A stretch of DNA of 64,000 nucleotides from Azospirillum picis (GTDB lineage: Bacteria; Pseudomonadota; Alphaproteobacteria; Azospirillales; Azospirillaceae). The notes under the pieces are model-generated. The model made no database searches, was not told the origin of the DNA, and saw only the letters and a list, made by a program, of their open reading frames with translations. The position numbers and the translations under genes were made by a program. The first letter of the stretch is position 1. Each line of letters starts with the position of its first letter. Of the stretch, positions 57,464 through 64,000 are shown piece after piece. The stretch is taken from the NCBI RefSeq assembly GCF_017876115.1, contig NZ_JAGINO010000004.1:248001-312000 (forward strand), given 5' to 3'.

Positions 57464-60244
57464 ATGGCCCCCGCCGCCGGCAAGACCTTCCCTCGCGCGA
57501 CGTATCGGGTCCAACTGAATGGCGAGTTCGGCTTCGACCGCACCGCCGCCATCGCCGACTATATCGCCCGCCTGGGCGTCAGCCATCTCTACGCCTCGCC
57601 CTACATGAAGGCGCGGCCGGGCAGCACCCACGGCTACGACATCGTCAATCACAATGAGCTGAATCCTGAAGTCGGCGATCAGAACGCCTTCCGCGACCTG
57701 ACCGAAGCACTCAAGCGCAACAATCTCGGCCAGATCCTCGACTTCGTCCCCAACCATATGGGCGTCGGCGGCTCCGACAACGAATGGTGGTTGAGCGTCC
57801 TGGAGTGGGGTCAGGAAAGCCCGTATGCCGGGTATTTCGACGTCGAATGGGAATCCGACTACCGCTATCTGCAAGGCAAGATCCTGGTGCCCTTCCTCGG
57901 CGACCAGTACGGTGCAGTGCTGGTTTCGGGAGGACTGGAGCTGCGCTTCGACAGCGAAACCGGCAGCTTCGCCGTCTGGGCCTACGGCAGCCACAAGCTG
58001 CCCGTGCGCCCACGGGATTACGGCATCATCCTCGGCGACGACCATTCCGACCTGGAGCGGCTCGCCGACGCCTTCACCCACCTCGACGACGCCCGTCCCC
58101 ACCAGCTTCGGCGCGCGCAGGACCTGAAGGAGGATCTGGCGACCCTGGTGGCGGGCCGTCCGGATGTCGCCGACGCGATCAACCAGCGCCTCGCGGTCTT
58201 CCGCGGCTATGCCGGGGAAATGGAGACCTGGAGCCATCTGCACGAGCTGATCGGTCGTCAGAACTGGCGCGTCGCCTATTTCAAGGTGGCGGCCGACGAC
58301 ATCAACTACCGCCGCTTCTTCAACATCAACGAACTTGCCGGCCTTCGCATGGACGAGCCGGAACTGTTCGGCGTCACCCACCGGCTCGTCCTGGCGATGG
58401 TGGAGGACGGCACGCTCGACGGCATCCGCATCGACCACATCGACGGGCTGATCGATCCCAAGGGCTACTGCCAACGGCTGGTCCAGGCGGCATCGAAGCC
58501 GTTCTACCTGGTGGTCGAGAAGATCCTGGCCCGTCACGAGCGGCTGCGCGAGGACTGGCCGATCGACGGCACCACCGGCTATGAGTTCGCCAACCTGATG
58601 GGCGGCCTCTTCGTCGACCCGAAGGGCGAGGATGCCTTCACCCGCCTTTATGCCGGGTTCATCGGCCGCGACCAGTCCTTCGAGGACGTGGTGCAGCAGT
58701 CGAAGATCCGCATCATGGAAAGCGAGATGGCGAGCGAGCTGAACGTGCTGTCGCGCAAGGCCGCGCGCATCGCCCGCTCGAACCCGGCCACCGCCGATTT
58801 CACCGCCAACATCCTGCACCAGGCGCTGAAGGAGACCATCGCACGCTTCCCCGTCTACCGAACCTATGTCGACGGCACCGCTCCCAGCGACCTGGATCGC
58901 CGCGACATCGACTGGGCAATCTCCCAGGCCCGGCGGGTCGAGCAGGGTCCGGACGGATCGGTCTATGATTTCGTGCAGCGGCTCCTGACCACCGATCTGG
59001 TTGCGGCGCCGAAGAGCGGCTATAGCCGCCGACAGGTCACGCGCTTCGCCATGCGCTTCCAGCAGTACAGCGGCCCTGTCATGGCCAAGGGGTTGGAAGA
59101 CACAGCCTTCTACCGCTACAACCGGTTGGTGGCCCTCAACGAGGTCGGCGGCCATCCCGACCATTTCGGCGTAAGCGTCGCCGCCTTCCACCGGGCGAAC
59201 CAGGATCGCGCGCGCAACTGGCCGGGCAACATGCTGACCAGCACCACCCATGACACCAAGCGCGGCGAGGACACCCGCGCCCGCCTGTACGCGCTGTCGG
59301 AAATGCCGGACGAATGGGAACGGCAGGTCCAGACCTGGAGCCGGCTGCTGCGCGCGCGCCGCGGCGACGTCGAGGGCACGGCGCCGCCCGACCGCAACGA
59401 CGAATACCTGTTCTACCAGCTCCTGCTCGGCGCCTGGCCGGCTGAATTGACCGGCGTGGCGCCGGAGCAGATCGAGCCGGCGGCGATGACCGCCTTCGCC
59501 GAGCGCATCGTCGGCGCCATGACCAAGTCGATGCGCGAGGCGAAGCTGCACACCACCTGGGCCGCACCCAACGAGGCCTATGAGAGCGCCGTCACCAGCT
59601 TCATCCACGACGCGCTCGACGTGAACCGCCGCAATGCATTCCTGGAGGCCTTCCTTCCCTTCCAGGCGACCGTGGCGCGGATCGGCATGGTCAACGGGCT
59701 GGCCCAGACCCTGCTGAAGCTAACCTGCCCTGGGGTTCCGGACATCTACCAGGGCTGCGAGCTGTGGAACCTCAGCCTCGTCGATCCGGACAACCGGCTG
59801 CCGGTGGATTACGAGGCCCGCCGCAGCCTGCTAGCCGAGGTGGAAGAAGCGGTCGAACGCGGCGGCACCGCGGCACTTCTGGACCGCTGGACTGATGGGG
59901 CGATCAAGCTCGCCGTCACCCGGCAGGCGCTGGCTTTGCGTTCGGAACTGCCGGCGGCGTTCGAGGCCGGCGAGTATCTGCCGCTGGAGGCGACCGGCGA
60001 CAAGGCCGACCATGTCGTCGCCTATGCGCGGCGCCAAGGCGACGACACCGTGGTGGTCGCCGTGCCACGTCTGGCCGGCGCCCTGGGGCAAGGCCCCGAT
60101 TGGGGCAACACCTCCGTGCCGCTGCCACGCGGGGCACGCTGGCGTGATCGCCTGACCGGCAAGACGGTGGAGGGCGGCGATGCCATCCAGGTCTCCGCAT
60201 TGTTCGCCGACCTGCCGGTGGCCCTGCTGGTGCGCGAAGGCTGA
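57464..60244 (+). CDS. treY: Maltooligosyltrehalose synthase TreY
   Basis: 926 residues, a GH13 enzyme with the long family insert. It starts 'FPRATYRVQLNGEFGFDRTA', the TreY opening. Catalytic residues: D324 ('GIRIDHIDGLIDP'), E352 ('LVVEKILARHE') and D597 ('TSTTHDTKRGED'); 'CPGVPDIYQGCELWNLSLVD' near 765 is diagnostic. It converts the reducing-end maltose unit of maltodextrins to a trehalosyl end, which the TreZ domain of the preceding fusion protein cuts off. GAGGAG lies 12 bp before ATG 57464. A strong hairpin follows the stop. Confidence 0.95.
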   Translation: MAPAAGKTFPRATYRVQLNGEFGFDRTAAIADYIARLGVSHLYASPYMKARPGSTHGYDIVNHNELNPEVGDQNAFRDLTEALKRNNLGQILDFVPNHMGVGGSDNEWWLSVLEWGQESPYAGYFDVEWESDYRYLQGKILVPFLGDQYGAVLVSGGLELRFDSETGSFAVWAYGSHKLPVRPRDYGIILGDDHSDLERLADAFTHLDDARPHQLRRAQDLKEDLATLVAGRPDVADAINQRLAVFRGYAGEMETWSHLHELIGRQNWRVAYFKVAADDINYRRFFNINELAGLRMDEPELFGVTHRLVLAMVEDGTLDGIRIDHIDGLIDPKGYCQRLVQAASKPFYLVVEKILARHERLREDWPIDGTTGYEFANLMGGLFVDPKGEDAFTRLYAGFIGRDQSFEDVVQQSKIRIMESEMASELNVLSRKAARIARSNPATADFTANILHQALKETIARFPVYRTYVDGTAPSDLDRRDIDWAISQARRVEQGPDGSVYDFVQRLLTTDLVAAPKSGYSRRQVTRFAMRFQQYSGPVMAKGLEDTAFYRYNRLVALNEVGGHPDHFGVSVAAFHRANQDRARNWPGNMLTSTTHDTKRGEDTRARLYALSEMPDEWERQVQTWSRLLRARRGDVEGTAPPDRNDEYLFYQLLLGAWPAELTGVAPEQIEPAAMTAFAERIVGAMTKSMREAKLHTTWAAPNEAYESAVTSFIHDALDVNRRNAFLEAFLPFQATVARIGMVNGLAQTLLKLTCPGVPDIYQGCELWNLSLVDPDNRLPVDYEARRSLLAEVEEAVERGGTAALLDRWTDGAIKLAVTRQALALRSELPAAFEAGEYLPLEATGDKADHVVAYARRQGDDTVVVAVPRLAGALGQGPDWGNTSVPLPRGARWRDRLTGKTVEGGDAIQVSALFADLPVALLVREG

Positions 60245-60300
60245 GCGGTGCCGTTGAGCAGGCTGGGCACCGTGACGATGCTCCGCCTGCTCCAAGGCCA

Positions 60301-60328
60301 AAGGGCGCGCGATTTCTCGCGCGCCCTT
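60301..60328. terminator. Hairpin after treY
   Basis: A perfect 12-bp stem (60301-60312 with 60317-60328, loop TTTC) between the convergent treY gene and a secreted-protein gene. AAGG/CCTT ends make it a good bidirectional terminator. Confidence 0.65.
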
Positions 60329-60405
60329 CCTGAATCGATGCCGTCGATGGATGAAACCCGAAGATACGGGTGTCCACGATCAGCGGGTAGGATCAGCGGC
60401 CGGGA

Positions 60406-60831
60406 TCAGCGGCCGGTGCTGCCACCCGACCCCGTCGAGCCGCTCATTCCGCTGCTGCCGGGCTGCTGCGTGCCGATCGGGCCGTCCGATCCGGTGCCCA
60501 TCGAACCGCTGTTGCCCAGGCTGTTGCCGCCCGTGCCGCTGGTCGAGCTGGATGAGCCGGAGCCGGTCATCGAGCCGCGGCCCGATGAGCCGCTGGTTCC
60601 GTTGTCCATGCCGGACCGTCCGGTGGTGCCGGAGTTGCTGTCGACGCCCCCCATGCTGCCGCAGCCGAGCGGGTTGTTGGAGGTGCAGGGCGGATTGGTC
60701 TGGTTGGCGTTCACGTCCGGACCGGCACTGTTGGCGGCCGGGCTGCCGGAGATCGAGCCGCTGTCGGCGGCGAACGCCGGGGCGGCGAGCAGGACGACGG
60801 CGGTGGCGGCGCTGATCATGAGGCTCTTCAT
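60406..60831 (-). CDS. Secreted Gly/Ser-rich low-complexity protein
   Basis: 141 residues. A clear signal peptide (about 1-21, 'ISAATAVVLLAAPAFA' then Ala-Asp) is followed by a Gly/Ser/Asn/Thr-rich, presumably disordered chain with a 'PPCTSNNPLGCGS' segment holding two Cys. No enzyme motif. Such proteins are common and fast-evolving in this group; function unknown. ATG 60831 is used because it starts the signal peptide. Confidence 0.75.
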   Translation of the reverse strand: MKSLMISAATAVVLLAAPAFAADSGSISGSPAANSAGPDVNANQTNPPCTSNNPLGCGSMGGVDSNSGTTGRSGMDNGTSGSSGRGSMTGSGSSSSTSGTGGNSLGNSGSMGTGSDGPIGTQQPGSSGMSGSTGSGGSTGR

Positions 60832-61223
60832 GACGATTCCTTTCGCTGGTGGGTCCGGCGTTCGATGCCGGAACCGCGTGTTCGTGGGACCATCAGGGAA
60901 ATGGCTGCCAGGGAAATGGCCGGAGCCGCGACGACGGCCCCTCGCCGACGGCGCCGACTTGAATGGCCGGCTGGAAGGGATGGAACATCGTCGCATTCAT
61001 CGGCACCAACAGGACGAGGACGAAATGGTTGCGCCCTCCGCCGCAACGTCTGTCGGAAATCAACATGCGGCCGCCGGCCGAACCGGAACGGCCGAACCGG
61101 AGATGATGCCCAAGGCCCGGAACACAAAAGCCCGCCGGACTGGGCGGGCTTCGAAGGTGCTGGGCAGGGTGTTGGCGGGGTGCCGGGCAAGTGCTCCGGA
61201 GGAGGTGACTTTCCCCCTCGCGA
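60832..61223. other. Intergenic region between secreted-protein gene and response regulator
   Basis: About 390 bp. Besides the terminator at 61128-61151 I see no credible gene; short Arg/Pro-rich frames on both strands look like chance ORFs. The promoter of the secreted-protein gene should lie within 60840-61100. Confidence 0.45.
61128..61151 (-). terminator. Rho-independent terminator after the response regulator gene
   Basis: On the minus strand AAGCCCGCC-loop-GGCGGGCTT (61151-61143 with 61136-61128) runs into TTTTGTGTT. It lies about 70 bp after the response-regulator stop. Confidence 0.75.
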
Positions 61224-61670
61224 TCAGGCCGATCTGGCTCTCGGCACCGCAGCCGCAAGCGCGGCGGAACCGGCGAACAGCTCCAGCGAGTCCGGCTTGG
61301 ACGACGGACGCAGGCCGCCCAGGATCTCGCCGGCAGTGCCGATGGCGGCGACCAGTGCATCCGGCATCACCGGCTTGCGCAGCAGGCCCATGGCGAAGTC
61401 TCGGGCATCCTCGGCATGGTGCTCGAAGCCGGTCATCAGCAGCGACGGGACGCCGCTCTCCTGCCACAGGCGCCGCGCCAGCACCAGTCCGTTCTCGCCA
61501 CCGGCCAGATTGACGTCGACCAGAGCCAGGTCGGGACATTCGCGGGCGGAAACACGCGCGGCCTTGACGGCATCGCGCAGCGGTCCGACCACGGTGTATC
61601 CCGCATTCTCAAGAACAGCCTTGACGGCCGGACCGATCAGCGGATCGTCCTCGACGACGAGCAACTTCAA
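61224..61670 (-). CDS. Single-domain response regulator
   Basis: 148 residues. Receiver domain (about 1-118): 'LLVVEDDPLIGPAVKAVLEN', phospho-Asp in 'LALVDVNLAGGENG', Thr in 'SLLMTGFE' and Lys in 'GLLRKPVMP'. The last ~30 residues are an Ala/Ser-rich tail. It is of the same FixJ-less, HWE-associated receiver type as the regulator at 3.6 kb ('VGPLRDAVKAA...LVDVNL'). No kinase gene is adjacent, so its partner is elsewhere. Confidence 0.88.
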   Translation of the reverse strand: MKLLVVEDDPLIGPAVKAVLENAGYTVVGPLRDAVKAARVSARECPDLALVDVNLAGGENGLVLARRLWQESGVPSLLMTGFEHHAEDARDFAMGLLRKPVMPDALVAAIGTAGEILGGLRPSSKPDSLELFAGSAALAAAVPRARSA

Positions 61671-61897
61671 GACGGTACGCTCCCATGATGCATGGTGCGG
61701 GCTTATAGCCCGCCCTGTCCGGATTTCGAAGCGAATTGGCTTCGATCGACTGAACCGCCCATGTTTGTCGCGGTTCCCCTCCGTTCAAGAGGTCGAAGGG
61801 GTACCCCCTTACGTTCATGGATGCTTACTGAACGTCCGGCTTTGAAACATACACCATTGTGTACCGTTTTACCTGTATGCGAGAGAGGAATCGAAGC

Positions 61898-62125
61898 ATG
61901 GCATTCGTTGAATTGACCGACACGAGCGGGGCATCCGTTCTGGTGAACCCGATCTGTGTGGCCTACCTGAAGGAGCGCACAGGCGGCGGAGAGATGCGGA
62001 CGGAGATTTACATCAGCGGCAGGCACGAGCCGCTTCTCGTCGCGGGTGCCCCCACCGACATCGCCAACGCGCTGGAGAAGGCCGCCCCTACCCCGCCCGA
62101 CCCGACCATGTCGTTGCTCGCGTGA
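61898..62125 (+). CDS. Hypothetical 75-residue protein, beta-rich
   Basis: Not firmly recognised. 'MAFVELTDTSGASVLVNPIC' then 'RTEIYISGRHEPLLVAGAPT' has the alternating pattern of small beta proteins such as SwrD/FlbD ('xxLTRLNG-xxxxNPxxI'), but identity is too low for a call. A GAGAGAGGA site lies 8-10 bp before ATG 61898. A strong hairpin follows. Confidence 0.7.
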   Translation: MAFVELTDTSGASVLVNPICVAYLKERTGGGEMRTEIYISGRHEPLLVAGAPTDIANALEKAAPTPPDPTMSLLA

Positions 62126-62161
62126 CCCGGGCTGGCGTGAAGGGCGGGGTTGCGGCGGGGG

Positions 62162-62181
62162 CGGGGGCGGCCGCGCCCCCG
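62162..62181. terminator. Hairpin between convergent genes
   Basis: CGGGGGCG (62162-62169) pairs with CGCCCCCG (62174-62181), loop GCCG, between the 75-residue gene and the convergent crotonase gene. Confidence 0.55.
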
Positions 62182-62204
62182 TCCCTTCGCCCGAACGGAG
62201 GGGC

Positions 62205-62987
62205 TCACTCCCTCGGATAATCCGGCACCCGCTTTTCGAAGAAGGCGGCAATGCCTTCCGCCGCCTCCACACCATGCAGCGCTTCGGCGAAGAGGGCCGC
62301 CTCGCGGTCAAGCTGCTCGTCGGCAGGCCCGAACCCGCTCTCGATCAGCCGCTTGGCCCGCCCGATCGCCAGCGTCGGCCCCTCGGCCAGGCGCGCAGCC
62401 CAGGCCGTCGCCTCGGCCAGCGCGGTACCGGGCGGCACCAGCCGGTTGACGATGGCGAGTTGGCCCAGCCGCTTGGCGCCGATCCGCCCACCCTCGAACA
62501 TGATCTCCGCGGCGAGTTGCGGGGTCGCCGCCCGCGCCAGGAAGGCGGACCCGCCGCCGTCGGGCGTCAGGCCGACCTTGACATAGGCGAGCGTGAAGGC
62601 CGCATCCTCCGCCGCGACGATCAGGTCGCAGCCGAGCGCCAGGGAGAAGCCGGCCCCGGCAGCCGTACCTTCCACCGCGGCGATCACCGGTTTGGGGCAG
62701 GCGCGCATCGCCCGTGTCCAGCCATGGAAGCTCTCGAGATTGGCGCGGATCTCGCCTGGATCGGCCCGCGCGTTGTCGAGCAGCCTGCCGAGATTGCCGC
62801 CGGAACAGAAGGTGCCGTTGGCGCCGGCCAGCACCACCGCCCCGACGCCGGCATCGGCTGCCGCGTCGACCAGAGCGTCTCGGGCGGCCGCCATCATGTC
62901 GGGACCGAGCGCGTTCCTGGTGGCTGCGTCGTCCATGGTCAGCACCATCACGCGCCCCTGTCGCGCGACGGTCATGTGTCCGGTCAT
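62205..62987 (-). CDS. Enoyl-CoA hydratase/isomerase family protein (PaaG-like)
   Basis: 260 residues, crotonase fold. 'FCSGGNLGRLLDN' and the oxyanion-hole region 'AAVEGTAAGAGFSLALGCDL' (about 104-123) are typical. At the second catalytic position the sequence reads 'GLTPDGGGSAFLARA', with Asp as in PaaG-type isomerases rather than the Glu of hydratases, so isomerase or related chemistry is more likely than plain hydration. Its ATG overlaps the stop of the upstream thioesterase gene (ATGA). Confidence 0.88.
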   Translation of the reverse strand: MTGHMTVARQGRVMVLTMDDAATRNALGPDMMAAARDALVDAAADAGVGAVVLAGANGTFCSGGNLGRLLDNARADPGEIRANLESFHGWTRAMRACPKPVIAAVEGTAAGAGFSLALGCDLIVAAEDAAFTLAYVKVGLTPDGGGSAFLARAATPQLAAEIMFEGGRIGAKRLGQLAIVNRLVPPGTALAEATAWAARLAEGPTLAIGRAKRLIESGFGPADEQLDREAALFAEALHGVEAAEGIAAFFEKRVPDYPRE

Positions 62988-63415
62988 CGTTCCGTTCCCT
63001 CCCGGTTCTCGCTGCCCGGCCGGTATTTGAACATGCCTTCCGAAGTGGCGACCAGCGCACCGGTGTCGCGATGGCGGATCTCCGCCGCCACACCGATGAT
63101 CTTGCGTCCGCCGCCGCGCAGTCGGCCGGTGGCGACGAGCGTACCCGTACGGGCCTGTCCGAGGAAGCTGGTCGACAGGGACAGCGTCACGACCCGGCGC
63201 ACCCGGTTTGGAAATGGGCAGTATGTCGCCGAAAATCCGGAAACGGTGTCCAGCAGGGTGGCCAGGACGCCGCCATGAACCACGCCCGCCCTGTTGAGAT
63301 GGCGGTCATCGATCGGCATCTCCAGTTCCGCCATCCCGTCCTCCCAACGACTGAGCACGTAGCCCAACAGCTTCTGGAAGCCCGAGGGCGCCTCGCCGTT
63401 CAGCAGATCGTCCAT
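62984..63415 (-). CDS. PaaI-type hotdog thioesterase
   Basis: 143 residues. Hotdog fold with the signature 'NRAGVVHGGVLATLLDTVSG' (about 41-60): the HGG with following Asp is the PaaI active site. It hydrolyses acyl- or aryl-CoA thioesters. Translationally coupled to the PaaG-like crotonase, so the two may work on the same CoA ester. ATG 63415 is preceded by GGAGGG, which overlaps an in-frame ATG at 63427. The long frame beyond it is a shadow of the GST gene. Confidence 0.88.
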   Translation of the reverse strand: MDDLLNGEAPSGFQKLLGYVLSRWEDGMAELEMPIDDRHLNRAGVVHGGVLATLLDTVSGFSATYCPFPNRVRRVVTLSLSTSFLGQARTGTLVATGRLRGGGRKIIGVAAEIRHRDTGALVATSEGMFKYRPGSENREGTER

Positions 63416-63652
63416 TCTCCCTCCCATCCGGCATCCGTTTCGTGCATGGAGTAAAGCGCATGCCGGCATTCCGGATCCAGCCGTTCGCCCCCGGCGGCGA
63501 CCGTTTGGCTGCCGCGGTCCGCCGCACGTGGTCCCCACCTCTGCTCGCCCAAGAGGCATGGCACGGATCCGAGAGGCTGCCGCGCATCCGTGCGGGCTTG
63601 CCAACCTGGGGGAAGCGGTTACCCTTCGCAGAACGTCATTGGAGGGTTTGGG

Positions 63653-64000
63653 ATGATCGATCTCTATTTCTGGCCGACGCCGAACGGCCACAAGATCACG
63701 ATCTTTCTGGAAGAGGCGGGGCTGGACTACCAGTTCAAGCCGGTGAACATCTCCACCGGCGACCAGTTCAAGCCGGACTTCCTGGCCTTCTCGCCGAACA
63801 ACCGCATGCCGGCCATTATCGACAGCGCCCCGGCGGACGGCGGCGAGCCGATCAGCGTGTTCGAATCGGGAGCCATCCTCGTCTACCTGGCCGAGAAGAC
63901 CGGCAAGTTCCTGCCCAGCGATCCCCGTGGCCGCAAGACGGTGCTGGAATGGCTGTTCTGGCAGGTCGGCGGCCTGGGCCCGATGGCCGGACAGAACCAC
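63653..64000 (+). CDS. Glutathione S-transferase (YfcG/YghU-like), 3'-truncated
   Basis: The first 116 residues are in the window; the frame is open to the right edge. 'MIDLYFWPTPNGHKITIFLE' opens the thioredoxin-fold N-terminal domain of Nu-class GSTs, with the 'TPNG' loop replacing the classical Ser/Tyr region. 'SPNNRMPAIID' gives the cis-Pro, and 'VFESGAILVYLAEKTGKFLP' the glutathione-binding Glu-Ser pair. Such enzymes reduce disulfides with glutathione. GGAGGG precedes the ATG. Divergent from the thioesterase gene. Confidence 0.9.
   Translation, partial: MIDLYFWPTPNGHKITIFLEEAGLDYQFKPVNISTGDQFKPDFLAFSPNNRMPAIIDSAPADGGEPISVFESGAILVYLAEKTGKFLPSDPRGRKTVLEWLFWQVGGLGPMAGQNH

Overview
The window is high-GC alphaproteobacterial DNA, most like Azospirillum or a close Rhodospirillales relative. 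This is inferred from the gene content: a biliverdin-type bacteriophytochrome with an HWE kinase, DctABD with NADP-malic enzyme, several TPR-glycosyltransferases next to PseG, EmrAB-like efflux, and a TreY/TreZ trehalose route. No rRNA, tRNA or CRISPR was seen. Coding density is high. Both window ends cut through genes: a transporter binding protein at the left and a glutathione S-transferase at the right.

Layout. 1-2.2 kb: a NitT/TauT-type ABC importer (binding protein partial). 2.3-3.5 kb: a DUF2946-like protein and a PCuAC copper chaperone, separated by a perfect 21-bp inverted repeat. 3.6-8.2 kb: a four-gene minus-strand phytochrome signalling operon (BphP, response regulator, Rec-PAS-HWE kinase, response regulator). 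8.2-9.5 kb: a long gene-poor stretch with one small hydrophobic ORF. 9.5-11.8 kb: tex. 12-15.4 kb: a phage-type recombination module (YqaJ-like exonuclease, Rad52-like annealing protein, two small unknowns) with an S24-type repressor upstream and a rho-independent terminator at its end. 15.5-17.8 kb: UPF0145 protein, an exported MetX-like hydrolase, and an unknown. 17.8-21.4 kb: an EmrAB-like efflux pair divergent from its TetR regulator, with two matching palindromic operators. 21.6-25.1 kb: diguanylate cyclase, RodA, and a GH16 protein with a degraded catalytic motif. 25.1-34.1 kb: a branched-chain-type ABC importer (livHMG) separated from livF, TSUP permease and an acyl-CoA synthetase by an L,D-transpeptidase and a TPR-glycosyltransferase.

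34.3-43.7 kb is a surface and glycosylation region: a glycine-zipper lipoprotein, PseG, a sugar nucleotidyltransferase and two large TPR-glycosyltransferases (one with two complete TPR+GT units in tandem). By analogy with Caulobacter FlmG this may be a flagellin or surface-protein glycosylation locus. 43.8-51.1 kb is a C4-dicarboxylate region: maeB, dctA and divergent dctBD, with a clear sigma-54 promoter and DctD-like sites before dctA. 51.8-60.2 kb is a two-gene trehalose/maltodextrin operon whose first gene is a 1870-residue maltokinase-TreZ-MalQ fusion, followed by TreY. 60.4-64 kb: a secreted Gly/Ser-rich protein, a single-domain response regulator, a small conserved-looking protein, a crotonase-thioesterase pair and the start of a GST.

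Starts were moved downstream of the longest ORF where a ribosome binding site, signal peptide or family alignment argued for it. No database search was possible; family calls rest on motifs recognised by eye.
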